Origin: Nostoc desertorum CM1-VF14
GTDB lineage: Bacteria > Cyanobacteriota > Cyanobacteriia > Cyanobacteriales > Nostocaceae
DNA length: 64,000 nucleotides
Assembly (NCBI GenBank): GCA_019359245.1
Contig: JAHHHR010000002.1
Location: 62,001-126,000, forward strand
Direction: 5' to 3'
The position numbers and the translations under genes were made by a program. The notes below the pieces were generated by a model that worked only from the letters and a program-made list of their open reading frames with translations, did no database searches and was not told the origin of the DNA. Below, piece by piece: positions 18,088 to 26,889 of the stretch (position 1 is its first letter; each line of letters opens with the position of its first letter).

Positions 18088-19470
18088 CTACGTTTCTATA
18101 GATGTTATTTTGCGGCATTCTTTAAGAAACTGCTGGGGAATTTCTATACTTTCTCCCCAGTGTAAATGAACATAAGAAGCATGAACATTTGCAGGTAAAC
18201 CCCATCCTTCACATCCCATATTTTCGTCACAATCGTAGCGAGAAGTTTCAAATAGGGGCTGAGTGGGAGTTAAGGTTAAATGGGAACGATGAAATTCATG
18301 TCCATAAACATTTGTCCCTGCTTTCACTAACAAATTATCTTGCAAAGCTATTGCACGGCGATAGCCCAGAGTTAAACGCCCACCCATGACAGCAGATGTC
18401 GGTAAAACTCCTGCCATCGACCAAGATTTACCCTGAAAATCGATGATTTGCTCACATAAATACATCAATCCTCCGCATTCGGCAACTGTCGGCATTCCTT
18501 GAAGAATTGCTGTTTTCACTGCATCACGAACGCTGGTATTTTCTGCTAGTTGCTGGGCAAAAACTTCCGGGAAACCACCGCCAAAATACATTCCCTGCAC
18601 ATCTTTTGGTATTGCAGCGTCTTCTAAGGGACTCCAAAAAACCAGTTCTGCGCCAAGTTGTTGCAGTAAATCGAGATTGTCTTGATAGTAGAAATTAAAA
18701 GCGCGATCGCGGGCTATTGCAATCCTAACTGGTAATGAGGTGGATAAAGAAGATGAGACAGAGGTGGGAAGTGGTTTCGATTTTAATAAAGGTAATAAGC
18801 GTTGCCAATCGAAGCAAGTATCTCCTAAATCGGCGAGGCGATCAATTAAAGCATTGAGTTCGGGAAGTTCTGCTGTAGGTACTAAACCCAAATGGCGATC
18901 GGGAATTGTGATGTTATCTTGACGGCGCAGTACGCCGAGAATGGGTAATTGTAAGGGTTGTAGAGAATCTTTCAGTAGAGAGAGATGGCGATCGCTCCCG
19001 ACGCGATTTAATACTACCCCAGCTATTTTAATTCGGGGATCAAAAGACTGGTAGCCGTGAGCGATCGCAGCGACAGAACCAGATAAACGACTACAATCAA
19101 TCACCAACACCACAGGTAAATCTAAAAGCCGCGCGATGTGTGCCGTACTTGCAAAGTCTGTTGATTTTTGGTTTTCTTGCCCATGCCCAATTCCGTCAAA
19201 TAACCCCATCACCCCTTCTACTAGAGCATATTCGTTCAGTTGACTATGACGGGCAAAACATTGCTGAACGTAGGCTTCGGAAGTCAACACTGGGTCTAAA
19301 TTGCGACAAGGACGACCAGTTACGTGTTGATGAAACATCGGATCAATGTAGTCTGGGCCTACCTTGAAAGATTGCACCAGGCGATCGCGACGACGTAAAG
19401 ATGCTAAAAGGGTGAGCGTAACTGTTGTCTTGCCCACCCCACTACGTTCTCCAGCAATGATTACAGACAT
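18088..19470 (-). CDS. cbiA: Cobyrinate a,c-diamide synthase
   Basis: Amidates the a and c side chains of cobyrinate (or hydrogenobyrinate) with glutamine and ATP in cobalamin synthesis. The N-terminal ATPase domain starts VIIAGERSGVGKTTVTL (P-loop) and includes EGVMGLFDG. The C-terminal class I glutamine amidotransferase domain has the nucleophile in VAECGGLMYLCE and the catalytic histidine near HASYVHLHWG. 460 residues, normal for CbiA/CobB. Start ATG 19470 gives the P-loop at residue 7 as in homologues. It follows opcA on the same strand after a 73-bp repeat-rich gap. Another corrin gene (CbiG-like) lies at 62.9 kb. Confidence 0.95.
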   Translation of the reverse strand: MSVIIAGERSGVGKTTVTLTLLASLRRRDRLVQSFKVGPDYIDPMFHQHVTGRPCRNLDPVLTSEAYVQQCFARHSQLNEYALVEGVMGLFDGIGHGQENQKSTDFASTAHIARLLDLPVVLVIDCSRLSGSVAAIAHGYQSFDPRIKIAGVVLNRVGSDRHLSLLKDSLQPLQLPILGVLRRQDNITIPDRHLGLVPTAELPELNALIDRLADLGDTCFDWQRLLPLLKSKPLPTSVSSSLSTSLPVRIAIARDRAFNFYYQDNLDLLQQLGAELVFWSPLEDAAIPKDVQGMYFGGGFPEVFAQQLAENTSVRDAVKTAILQGMPTVAECGGLMYLCEQIIDFQGKSWSMAGVLPTSAVMGGRLTLGYRRAIALQDNLLVKAGTNVYGHEFHRSHLTLTPTQPLFETSRYDCDENMGCEGWGLPANVHASYVHLHWGESIEIPQQFLKECRKITSIET

Positions 19471-19543
19471 AAAAAAAGTTAGGAGTTGAGAGTGAGAAGT
19501 TATGAATTATAACTCTTAACTTCTAACTCCTAACTCCTAACTT

Positions 19544-20905
19544 TTAATTCGCCGATTTAAAAATATTCGCTGTCACTCCCAGGCTTTCTTCAAAAAGTGA
19601 CTCGCGGCCCCAGCGTTGCACCTGCTGACTCAGCAAAGCTTCTGCCTTTTGTTCCGAAAGTGAAGTCACCTGTTGAAACAGACCGGCAGATTGAGCGCCA
19701 CCGTGGGTTTCCATCCGCATACAACCACCAGTTTCTGAGCAGATAACTGTACCACAGTCTGCCTGGGGATTCGTCGAGCTGAGGCGCAGGGCAATCAAAT
19801 CACCAACAATATCGCCTACATCAGCAACTGGAACTCCTGCTAACTCTGCTTCTACTTGTCGCTGCTCTTGAGCAATAAAACGGATGCGAGTGATGTCATA
19901 ATCACCGCTTTCCTTTTCATAAGAAACTGGCTGCCATTGCAACCGACTTGCTAACCAACCCAAAAACAGCAAAGCTTGGGCGGGATTGCCTTTTTCATAA
20001 TCAATCGTAACGCGGTCAATTTCTTTGAGAGCGGCGCGACGATTAGGTGAGTCGTAGGCTTCAGCTGTCAATTCCTGCCATGATGCGAGGCGACGCCAGT
20101 TCAAGTCAGCTAAAGGTACACCCGTTTCTACCAACTCTTCTAGGTGTAGTAAATCACTTTCTGGCTCGTTAAAATTGCAAGAATCTACAATCACATTATT
20201 GCAGATTGCTGCTAGGCGCTTAAATAGGCCGTTGTTAGGATCTGGTGTTGCCTTCCACCAGAGAAACTTTGGCAAGCCGCCAATCAACAAGGCTGGAATC
20301 ATACCACCGATGCGTTCTAAAGCAGCAGCAGTTCCACTGAGAGTGATATATTCGCAGCAGATAAGTGTGCTTGACGATTGCTTTTGGATGGGGCAATAGG
20401 CAGAAACTTGAGCCTTAACCCCTTCATCTTCGCCAGCAATAGGAAATAGCGCAATGATGCGGCAGGGGTTGCGGAGAGCGATTTCATCGGCAATTCTGGG
20501 GCTACCGCTACTTAACCCAGCAGCAGAATGTTCACCTCCAGTCCCACCTCGCTGACCTTTAGCGAATTCTTCTCGTAATATAGCCAGAGTTTCTTGTGTT
20601 GCTGTTCCAGTTTCTGGCAGTTTATGTTTCTTTTGGAATTCCCGCAATGCTGCCACCATCTGTGGCCCTAAAATCCCATCAATTGGGCCGTTGTAAAATC
20701 CCAAAGCAGCCAACAAATACTGAGTTTCTTCTGGTTCGTAGACTACTAAAGTAAATGTTGTTGCCCTAGTAGCACTGGGAAGTCCACCGTCCTCGCCAGT
20801 AATACCGTAACTTTGCCAAATTTGATTGAGTTCGGCATCTATTTCGTTAAGCGAAATATCTTTCGGTGCTTGGAGTGAGTAAATTGTAGAAGCTTGGAGA
20901 GCCAT
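19544..20905 (-). CDS. opcA: Glucose-6-phosphate dehydrogenase assembly protein OpcA
   Basis: Allosteric effector that assembles and activates G6P dehydrogenase in cyanobacteria. The protein has 453 residues. The region 53-115 (YLLAALGFYNGPIDGILGPQ and AALREFQKKHKLPETG) is a peptidoglycan-binding-like helical repeat. The OpcA core follows from about residue 140 (LRNPCRIIALFP, PALLIGGLPKFLWWKATPDP) and ends near CGTVICSETGGCMRMETHG, with cysteines that fit known thiol redox control of the complex. Last gene of the fbp-tal-zwf-opcA order, 106 bp after zwf, with a CATTTGT/ACTAATG repeat tract in the gap. Confidence 0.95.
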   Translation of the reverse strand: MALQASTIYSLQAPKDISLNEIDAELNQIWQSYGITGEDGGLPSATRATTFTLVVYEPEETQYLLAALGFYNGPIDGILGPQMVAALREFQKKHKLPETGTATQETLAILREEFAKGQRGGTGGEHSAAGLSSGSPRIADEIALRNPCRIIALFPIAGEDEGVKAQVSAYCPIQKQSSSTLICCEYITLSGTAAALERIGGMIPALLIGGLPKFLWWKATPDPNNGLFKRLAAICNNVIVDSCNFNEPESDLLHLEELVETGVPLADLNWRRLASWQELTAEAYDSPNRRAALKEIDRVTIDYEKGNPAQALLFLGWLASRLQWQPVSYEKESGDYDITRIRFIAQEQRQVEAELAGVPVADVGDIVGDLIALRLSSTNPQADCGTVICSETGGCMRMETHGGAQSAGLFQQVTSLSEQKAEALLSQQVQRWGRESLFEESLGVTANIFKSAN

Positions 20906-20914
20906 AGTAGTTTT

Positions 20915-21010
20915 AGATTTGTCATTTGTGATTCGTCATTTGTCATTTGTCATTTGTCATTCGTCATTTGTTTTTACTAGTGACTAATGACTAATGACTA
21001 ATGACTAATA
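20915..21010. repeat. 7-bp repeat tract between zwf and opcA
   Basis: Repeats of CATTTGT followed by GACTAAT units fill nearly the whole gap between the two genes. Confidence 0.75.
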
Positions 21011-21011
21011 T

Positions 21012-22541
21012 TTACAGTCTGCGCCAGCGACGGCCATCCTGGTTAATTAGGAGTTCTGCTTGTTCTGGTTCCCAAGTACCTGCTTCGTACTGGGGAATAT
21101 TATTAGGATCGGCGGGTGCATCCCAAACGGAAAGGGCTGGTGTTACTACTTGCCAAGCTGCTTCTACTTCATCCGCCCGTGTGAACAATGTTTGATCGCC
21201 CATCATACAATCAAGGAATAGGCGATCGTAGGCATCGGATGTTGCTTGGATGCCAAAGGAACCATAACTAAAGTCCATGTCAACAGAACGAGTGCGGAAT
21301 TCTGCTCCAGGCATTTTGACATCAAAACGCAAGGAAATACCTTCATTGGGCTGAATTCGCATCGTCAAAATATTGGCGTTTGTCTGTTGGGCAGCAGATT
21401 GGAACATCCGAGACGGAACTTCACGGAAGTGAATGGCAATCTCACTCACTTTTTTTGGCATCCGCTTTCCGGTACGCAAGTAGAATGGAACACCTTTCCA
21501 GCGCCAGTTATCCACCAAAAACTTCATCGCTACATAGGTGGGTGTGCCGGAGTTGGGGTCAACACCTGGTTCTGTCCGATACCCTGGCACTGCTTGACCT
21601 TTCATCCAGCCAGCACTGTATTGCCCACGAACTGCTGACCGCGACAGATTGTGAACATCAGCTAAACGAGTAGCTTGGAGTACCTTCACTTTTTCTGTAC
21701 GGATACTATCAGCATCCATTGCGTTGGGTGCTTCCATCGCTGTTAAGCAGTAAAGTTGCATGAGGTGATTTTGCAACATATCCCGCAGTGCGCCGGCGCT
21801 TTCATAATAACCAGCCCGGTCTTCTACACCCACGGTTTCTGCTACGGTAATTTGTACGTGGTCAACAAATTGACGATTCCACAAGGGTTCAAAAATGGCA
21901 TTGGCAAAGCGAAACACCAGCAGATTCTGGACTGTTTCTTTACCTAAGTAGTGGTCAATGCGGTATACTTGATGTTCTTTGCAATATTTCTGTACCACTT
22001 GGTTAAGACTCTGGGCAGAGGCCAAGTCCCGACCAAAGGGTTTTTCAATTACTAGACGATGTTTGTAGGCATCTTCTAGCATCCCACCGCTTCCTAGCTG
22101 CTTAATCGCTTCGGGAAAGAATGAGGGGGCAACAGAGAGGTAGAACATGCGATTACCTCGCGTGCCCCGTTTTTCGTCTAATTCACTCAATAAGGTTTTT
22201 AGTTTCTTGTAGCTTTCGGGGTTGTCTATATCCCCAGGACTGTAGAACAGACCTTGAGAGAAGTCTTGCCAAAGTTCCCCTAAATCGACATCAGGATGTG
22301 CCTCTTCCATGCCCTTCTGCATTTGTTCACGGAAGTATTCATGGCTCCATTCTCGTCGTGCTACGCCGACAATAGTAGTTTCTGGCGGTATACGCCGTTC
22401 TCGCCGCAATTTGTAAAGTGCTGGCACTAGTTTGCGCCAGGTGAGATCACCAGAAGCGCCAAAGATAACTATAATCTGGGGTTCGGGCATCCCTTGTTGT
22501 TGCAGACCAACGCGCAAGGGATTTTCTAGCAGACTAACCAT
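21012..22541 (-). CDS. zwf: Glucose-6-phosphate 1-dehydrogenase
   Basis: Oxidises glucose-6-phosphate to 6-phosphogluconolactone and makes NADPH; first step of the oxidative pentose phosphate pathway, the main electron source in heterocysts and in the dark. The NADP-binding motif is [20 protein letters not shown] at the N-terminus. The catalytic block is [22 protein letters not shown], and [10 protein letters not shown] precedes it. About 509 residues from the ATG at 22541 ([17 protein letters not shown]). An upstream in-frame ATG at 22610 reads through a repeat tract ([15 protein letters not shown]) and is not the start. OpcA, its activator, is encoded next. Confidence 0.97.
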   Translation of the reverse strand: MVSLLENPLRVGLQQQGMPEPQIIVIFGASGDLTWRKLVPALYKLRRERRIPPETTIVGVARREWSHEYFREQMQKGMEEAHPDVDLGELWQDFSQGLFYSPGDIDNPESYKKLKTLLSELDEKRGTRGNRMFYLSVAPSFFPEAIKQLGSGGMLEDAYKHRLVIEKPFGRDLASAQSLNQVVQKYCKEHQVYRIDHYLGKETVQNLLVFRFANAIFEPLWNRQFVDHVQITVAETVGVEDRAGYYESAGALRDMLQNHLMQLYCLTAMEAPNAMDADSIRTEKVKVLQATRLADVHNLSRSAVRGQYSAGWMKGQAVPGYRTEPGVDPNSGTPTYVAMKFLVDNWRWKGVPFYLRTGKRMPKKVSEIAIHFREVPSRMFQSAAQQTNANILTMRIQPNEGISLRFDVKMPGAEFRTRSVDMDFSYGSFGIQATSDAYDRLFLDCMMGDQTLFTRADEVEAAWQVVTPALSVWDAPADPNNIPQYEAGTWEPEQAELLINQDGRRWRRL

Positions 22542-22544
22542 AGG

Positions 22545-22690
22545 AATTTTGGATTTTGGATTAGGGATTTTGGATTTTGGATTGGGCATGGGGCATGGGG
22601 CATTGGGCATGGGGGATTGGGCATGGGTTTCTCCTTGTCCCCTTGTCTCCTTGTCCCCTTGTCCCCTTGTCCCCTTGTCCCCAATACCCA
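22545..22690. repeat. Compound 7-bp repeat tract between tal and zwf
   Basis: Three repeat types in series: GGATTTT, GGGCATG and CCTTGTC heptamers. It fills the whole tal-zwf gap. Confidence 0.8.
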
Positions 22691-22694
22691 GCCC

Positions 22695-23840
22695 CTACAC
22701 TGGTGACAATACCTTGATCTTGTCTTCTAAAGAGTTCATCAAGGACTGGAAGGGCTGAATGAACTTGTCAATACCGTCAACTAACAGTTCATCCATGACG
22801 GCATCAAGATCGATGTTGATGTCGGGATCTTTAAGATTTTCGATCAGCGTGTAGGCATTATCTACATCTGTTTCTAAGCGATCGCTTACGTTACAATGAT
22901 CGGCACAAGCTTTAATCGTCGCTGGTGGTACAGTGTTAACGGTATCTTTACCAACCAATTCTTCGATATACATCACGTCGTTGTAGTTGGGGTCTTTGGT
23001 GCTAGTACTAGCCCAAAGTAGCCGTTGTACTGTGGCCCCTTTTTCTGCCAAGGCTTTCCAACGATCGCTCTCAATAATTTTCTTGTATTCCTGGTAGGCA
23101 ATTTTAGCGTTAGCGATCGCTACTTTCCCTTTAACAGCTCTTAGCTTTGCTTCCACAGAAATATCATCAACGCCTTTTTTCAACTTAGCATCAATTTTGG
23201 CGTCAATGTTGCTATCAATGCGACTGAGGAAGAAGCTGGCGACTGAAGCAATTCTACTGATGTCCTTGCCCTCAGCCAACCGTTTTTCTAAGCCACGAAT
23301 ATAAGCCCAAGCTGTGTTTACGTAGCTTTCTACAGAAAACAGTAGCGTGATATTAACATTCATCCCTTCGGCTATTACCTGCTCTACTGCTGGCAAACCA
23401 GGTTTTGTACCGGGAATTTTAATCATCAGATTTTCCCGACCAATTTCTTGAAAATATCGCCGGGCTTCGGTTATTGTTGCTTCAGTATCATGGGCGATAG
23501 TTGGTGGGACTTCGATACTCACATAACCATCTAGTCTATTCGAGGCTTCATAAACAGGGCGTAAAATATCACATGCATAACGGATATCTGCAAAAACTAG
23601 GGATTCGTAAATTTTATCTGTGGGTAAATTAGCACGAACTGCGGTTTCGATATCAGCATCATAAATGACATTACCTGCGATCGCTTTTTCAAAGATAGCA
23701 GGGTTAGAGGTAATACCAGAGATACCTTGGTTTTCAACCATGTCTTTGAGTTCGCCTGATTGAATAATGTCACGGCTCAAATTATCCATCCAGATACTTT
23801 GACCGTATTGGTTAATTTCTAGTAGATGATTGGTAGACAT
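22695..23840 (-). CDS. tal: Transaldolase
   Basis: Transfers a dihydroxyacetone unit from sedoheptulose-7-phosphate to glyceraldehyde-3-phosphate in the non-oxidative pentose phosphate pathway. Family blocks: SIWMDNLSRDIIQSGELKDM, GISGITSNPAIFEKAI, and the Schiff-base lysine in ENLMIKIPGTKPGL. 381 residues, the longer bacterial/cyanobacterial form. I chose ATG 23840 (MSTNHLLEINQYGQS); a start six codons upstream is less likely. It lies between fbp and zwf in the known cyanobacterial operon. Confidence 0.96.
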   Translation of the reverse strand: MSTNHLLEINQYGQSIWMDNLSRDIIQSGELKDMVENQGISGITSNPAIFEKAIAGNVIYDADIETAVRANLPTDKIYESLVFADIRYACDILRPVYEASNRLDGYVSIEVPPTIAHDTEATITEARRYFQEIGRENLMIKIPGTKPGLPAVEQVIAEGMNVNITLLFSVESYVNTAWAYIRGLEKRLAEGKDISRIASVASFFLSRIDSNIDAKIDAKLKKGVDDISVEAKLRAVKGKVAIANAKIAYQEYKKIIESDRWKALAEKGATVQRLLWASTSTKDPNYNDVMYIEELVGKDTVNTVPPATIKACADHCNVSDRLETDVDNAYTLIENLKDPDINIDLDAVMDELLVDGIDKFIQPFQSLMNSLEDKIKVLSPV

Positions 23841-24248
23841 AGCTCTAATTTGTTTCACTCCTGTATAGTGATATTTCTAAGTAAATTGGCAAAAACCATC
23901 AAAATTTTGATGCTTACTTTTGAATTGTGGCGTTGCCAATCACTTATCGCATCGGCCAGCTGAGATAATCTTTAATACATCTTCAAGAACTGCTATTCTG
24001 CATTGCCAATCCTAAATCACCATGATTAACTTTTAATTAATGCCAGATGCTAGACGCATCCTTGATCCTTTTATTACCGTCTTCTAGTGCAGCATGGCAA
24101 AAATAACTATCCAGTTGAAAAAGTTTAAAAAGCTTTATTTACAAGCTTTATTTGCTCCTAAATTGTGCCTTTTTACACTGATTAAGTCCGGCAGAAATAA
24201 ACTTACCATTTCATTACAGCCAAAAAGCCGGAAATTAAAGCATGAGTG
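23841..24248. other. Intergenic region between fbp and tal
   Basis: About 410 bp without a convincing gene. In Nostoc punctiforme transcription of this operon starts at more than one place, so an internal promoter for tal-zwf-opcA could lie here. I see no clear operator. Confidence 0.4.
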
Positions 24249-24285
24249 GCTTTTGACTTTTGACTTCCGCCTTGCGGCACTAGTG
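24249..24285 (-). repeat. AAGTCAAA heptamer/CCGCAAGGCGG repeat at the fbp stop codon
   Basis: On the minus strand the TAG stop of fbp (24280-24282) opens the sequence TAGTGCCGCAAGGCGGAAGT followed by CAAAAGT repeats. The same sequence, with one change, supplies the stop codon of the DUF4912 gene at 37945-37983. Confidence 0.75.
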
Positions 24286-25329
24286 TCCGTTTTGAATAAA
24301 AGACTCCACCTTTGCTACATCTTCTTTGCTACCAATAATTAAAGGTGTGCGCTGATGTAGTTTTTTCGGTACTACATCCAATATATCCATTAGTCCTGTA
24401 GTCGCACGGCCACCTGCTTGCTCAATCAAAAAGGCTAGAGGAGCGGTTTCATAAAGCAAGCGCAATTTACCTTCTGGATTTTGAATTGTGCCTGGGTAGA
24501 GAAATACGCCGCCTTGAACTAAAATTCTGTGGATGTCGCTCACCATTGCGCCGCTATAACGAGCGCTGTAGCCTTCTGTGCGGTGAACGTAGCGGATGTA
24601 TTCTCGAATCGATTCTTCCCACTGCCAGAAGTTTCCTTCATTCACGCTGTAAACGGAACCGTGGTTGGGAATCCGAATATTTTCTTCTGTGAGAATAAAT
24701 TCTCCTAAGCTGGGATCAAGGACAAAAGAATGAACGCCCTTACCTATACTATAAACCAGCATTGTGCTAGGTCCATAGAGGATGTATCCAGCAGCGAGTT
24801 GCTTACGACCGTTGGTCAGGAGGTCAGTTGCCTTATGATCGCTATCAGTTCCTTCTTGTTGGCGAATCGCGAAAATAGAACCCAAGCTGAGATTATTATC
24901 AGTGTTAGATGAGCCATCAATTGGGTCATACAGCAAGGTATAGCGACCAATAGGGCAATTTTCCGGGATATAGTAGGGTTTTTCCATTTCCTCAGAAGCT
25001 AGGCGACAGACTAAGCCGCTTTGCTTAAAAACTGAGATAAATACATCATTGGCATAGACATCCATCTTTTTGACGGATTCTCCTTGGACATTAACTTCCC
25101 CAGTAAATCCGAGAACGCCTTCCATTAAACCAGCGCGACTCATGCGGCGAGCAACTAGTTTGCCTGCAAGGGCGATGCGATTCATCAGCGCACTTAAATC
25201 CTGTGCATCTGGGGAAAAACTCTGAAGTTGCTGTAAGACGTGACGGGATAAGGTTGTACAATCACGATCTAAAGCTAAGTCTGTAATTTCATTGATAGAC
25301 GAGTCTAAGGATTCTGGCGCTTTAGTCAT
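24280..25329 (-). CDS. fbp: Fructose-1,6-bisphosphatase, class I
   Basis: Hydrolyses fructose-1,6-bisphosphate to fructose-6-phosphate, for gluconeogenesis, the Calvin cycle and the cyclic pentose phosphate pathway. The metal and substrate site [20 protein letters not shown] is intact, as is the [16 protein letters not shown] region and [15 protein letters not shown] near the C-terminus. About 349 residues from ATG 25329, which has GGAG 9 bases upstream; a GTG at 25350 is a poorer start. First gene of fbp-tal-zwf-opcA. The C-terminal tail VESFIQNGH ends at a stop codon that belongs to a dispersed repeat. Confidence 0.97.
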   Translation of the reverse strand: MTKAPESLDSSINEITDLALDRDCTTLSRHVLQQLQSFSPDAQDLSALMNRIALAGKLVARRMSRAGLMEGVLGFTGEVNVQGESVKKMDVYANDVFISVFKQSGLVCRLASEEMEKPYYIPENCPIGRYTLLYDPIDGSSNTDNNLSLGSIFAIRQQEGTDSDHKATDLLTNGRKQLAAGYILYGPSTMLVYSIGKGVHSFVLDPSLGEFILTEENIRIPNHGSVYSVNEGNFWQWEESIREYIRYVHRTEGYSARYSGAMVSDIHRILVQGGVFLYPGTIQNPEGKLRLLYETAPLAFLIEQAGGRATTGLMDILDVVPKKLHQRTPLIIGSKEDVAKVESFIQNGH

Positions 25330-25506
25330 TTTTATGTTCTCCGCAGCCACTAGCTGTTAGTTGGGTTTTAGTCGTATATGGCAACTTATAGTTGCTGCTT
25401 CTATCTTAGAAAGGTAATTTGATAACTTAGATGCGACTTTAGATAAACTAAAGAAATGAATTTTCAGTGACTCCTGCACTCAAAGCTTAGATACGTAGTT
25501 TACTTC

Positions 25507-25526
25507 GACTTGTGTGTACACCGTAG
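25507..25526. repeat. Solitary copy of the MITE end found at 37.7 kb
   Basis: The 20 bases GACTTGTGTGTACACCGTAG match exactly the complement of the left end of the element at 37691-37852. No second end is visible nearby, so this is a fragment. Confidence 0.65.
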
Positions 25527-25606
25527 AGGGGAGACGAAGCGTAGCTTTGGCTCTTTGGGGTTCTTGTGGTTTGGTAAGTAATCAAGCGGACATGATATCA
25601 GTCGTG

Positions 25607-25711
25607 ACGGGAGTCACTTGCGACTTAACGGGAGCCACTTCCGACTTAACAGGAGTCACTTCCGACTTAACGGGAGTCGCTTCCGACTTAACGGGAGCCA
25701 CTTCAGTCGTG
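25607..25711. repeat. 21-bp minisatellite, five units
   Basis: Five units of ACGGGAGTCACTTCCGACTTA with 1-3 changes each, at 25607, 25628, 25649, 25670 and 25691. CAGTCGTGA flanks both ends of the array. Confidence 0.9.
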
Positions 25712-25988
25712 ATGTTGCCAAGACAGTTTCTGCATTTAGGGTGAGTTATATGTTGCACCTGCCTATCCCGCCTGAGAATAAATTCTCTTTTCTTATAGCC
25801 CAAGTCCACTAAGCGTGGACTACAACCGTTACTTAGTCTTCAATAGATAATAGACTTTAGCTATAAGCCTGGTTGGTGAATTCATTCTGAGGCGTTCGTG
25901 GGAACTGGTGCAAGTTGTGAGGTGACGGTTTAACTAATGAGCTGATAATGTGAAATGTGAAGCGATCGCACCACACATAACTAAGCTT

Positions 25989-26146
25989 ATGTTAGTAATT
26001 ATATTTGGCAGGATGCTGTAACTAATTTAGCTGATCTACGCTGCACTAATTCAGGCGATCGCTGAAGGTACAATCGCCTGAATTAATTTGTTAAAAGCTA
26101 TTGATTTATCAGAATTTGCCTTTGCGCCAATTGTTGCGCGTTATGA
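25989..26146. repeat. Duplicated spacer, copy A (partner at 33783-33936)
   Basis: Contains TTTGGCAGGATGCTGTAA, an AATTCAGGCGAT dyad and GAATTTGCCTTTGCG. The same order of blocks recurs at 33783-33936, in both cases downstream of a small cysteine-containing peptide gene. Confidence 0.8.
26047..26085 (-). terminator. Strong hairpin downstream of peptide gene 1
   Basis: Perfect 13-bp inverted repeat TAATTCAGGCGAT (26047-26059) / ATCGCCTGAATTA (26073-26085). The second copy of the block at 33.8 kb keeps only a 6-bp stem. Position fits a terminator or mRNA-stabilising element, though it lies 310 bp after the gene. Confidence 0.5.
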
Positions 26147-26393
26147 CTTATAAAATTGTGGTTTAAAGAATAAAGTGACCGCTTTTAAATGATAAAATGT
26201 CTGCCAAAGGATTGCTAGAGTGCTTATTATTCCATTGTGCAGGATTTGGAGCGATCGCCCAAAGGGCAGTGGCAAAGCCAATCGCATTTAAATGTCTCAA
26301 ACTCCCTTAAGTGTTAAGTTCTGCCCTGTGGCAACTTTTATGTTTAGTTTTGTAAAAACACTGGAATAACCTATTTGCAACTGTTTACCGATT

Positions 26394-26720
26394 TTAGATT
26401 TCGTTCAATAGGTTGATTTTTAACGTTGACTTACTTAAATCAAGCGATAAATCTAATTTTTTCGTTAATTCATTAGCCAAGGTTTTTGTCAAGGGTAATT
26501 TAGATACGATTTCCTTGATATCAGAGCCAGGCATCCAGGTAGGAGTAACAGGGTCAACTATAATAGGTACATTCATTATACAGTGGACGTCATCCGGAGC
26601 ACATTCGCTTCCTCCTACAATTTTTTCAGCCTCCACATCTGTGATGTCTTGCTCAACAATTGATTCAATATAATCTAAATCCAGTATTTTTATTTTCAAG
26701 GAATGATGCATTGTAATCAC
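26394..26720 (-). CDS. Small peptide 1 with double-glycine-like leader and CAPDDxHC core
   Basis: 108 residues from a GTG at 26720, or 105 from ATG 26711. The first 37 residues, SLKIKILDLDYIESIVEQDI then TDVEAEKIVGG, resemble the acidic leader and Gly-Gly cleavage site of cyanobacterial bacteriocin-type precursors. After it comes SECAPDDVHCIMNVPIIVDP with two cysteines six residues apart, then a Leu/Lys/Ser-rich tail. A paralogue at 34013-34243 keeps MITMHxSLKxKIL, SIVEQDIT, ECAPDDxHCxMNVP and the Pro-rich stretch. It lies head to head with a secreted exoprotein gene. No maturation enzyme or ABC transporter is in the window, so a RiPP role is only a hypothesis. No database family recognised. 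Confidence 0.6.
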   Translation of the reverse strand: MITMHHSLKIKILDLDYIESIVEQDITDVEAEKIVGGSECAPDDVHCIMNVPIIVDPVTPTWMPGSDIKEIVSKLPLTKTLANELTKKLDLSLDLSKSTLKINLLNEI

Positions 26721-26889
26721 CCAATTGATTGTTTTTCCTTAAAGGTAAAATCACCTCTATTTAATAACCCAAGTTGCAGCAGAAATTTTTCTGCAAATTA
26801 TGCCATTTCTTCACAAAACTTTATAACTTATGTTGTCCAAACAGCACAAAAAGCCCTGATCATTTCTGTTGTTAAGGGAAATTCATCAA
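26721..26889. promoter_or_regulatory. Divergent promoter region, peptide 1 / exoprotein 1
   Basis: 169 bp conserved with 34244-34412 (blocks CAATTGATTGTT, ATAACCCAAGTTGCAG, AATTATGCCATTT, TTCACAAAACTTTATA). Conservation between copies that have otherwise decayed suggests shared regulation of the divergent pair. Confidence 0.6.

Larger units (their letters stand above)
25330..25988. other. Upstream region of the fbp operon with repeats
   Basis: Holds the presumed fbp promoter, a solitary half of a 17-bp terminal repeat (25507-25526) and a 21-bp minisatellite (25607-25711). No gene is convincing: frames through the minisatellite are open on both strands only because the unit length is a multiple of three. 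Confidence 0.5.

Noticed and set aside
22542..22610. N-terminal extension of Zwf ([15 protein letters not shown])
   Set aside because: It is translation of the GGATTTT heptamer tract; the conserved protein starts at 22541.
25514..25812. Frames of 60-76 codons on both strands through the minisatellite
   Set aside because: They exist only because the unit is 21 bp; no ribosome site or recognisable protein on either strand.
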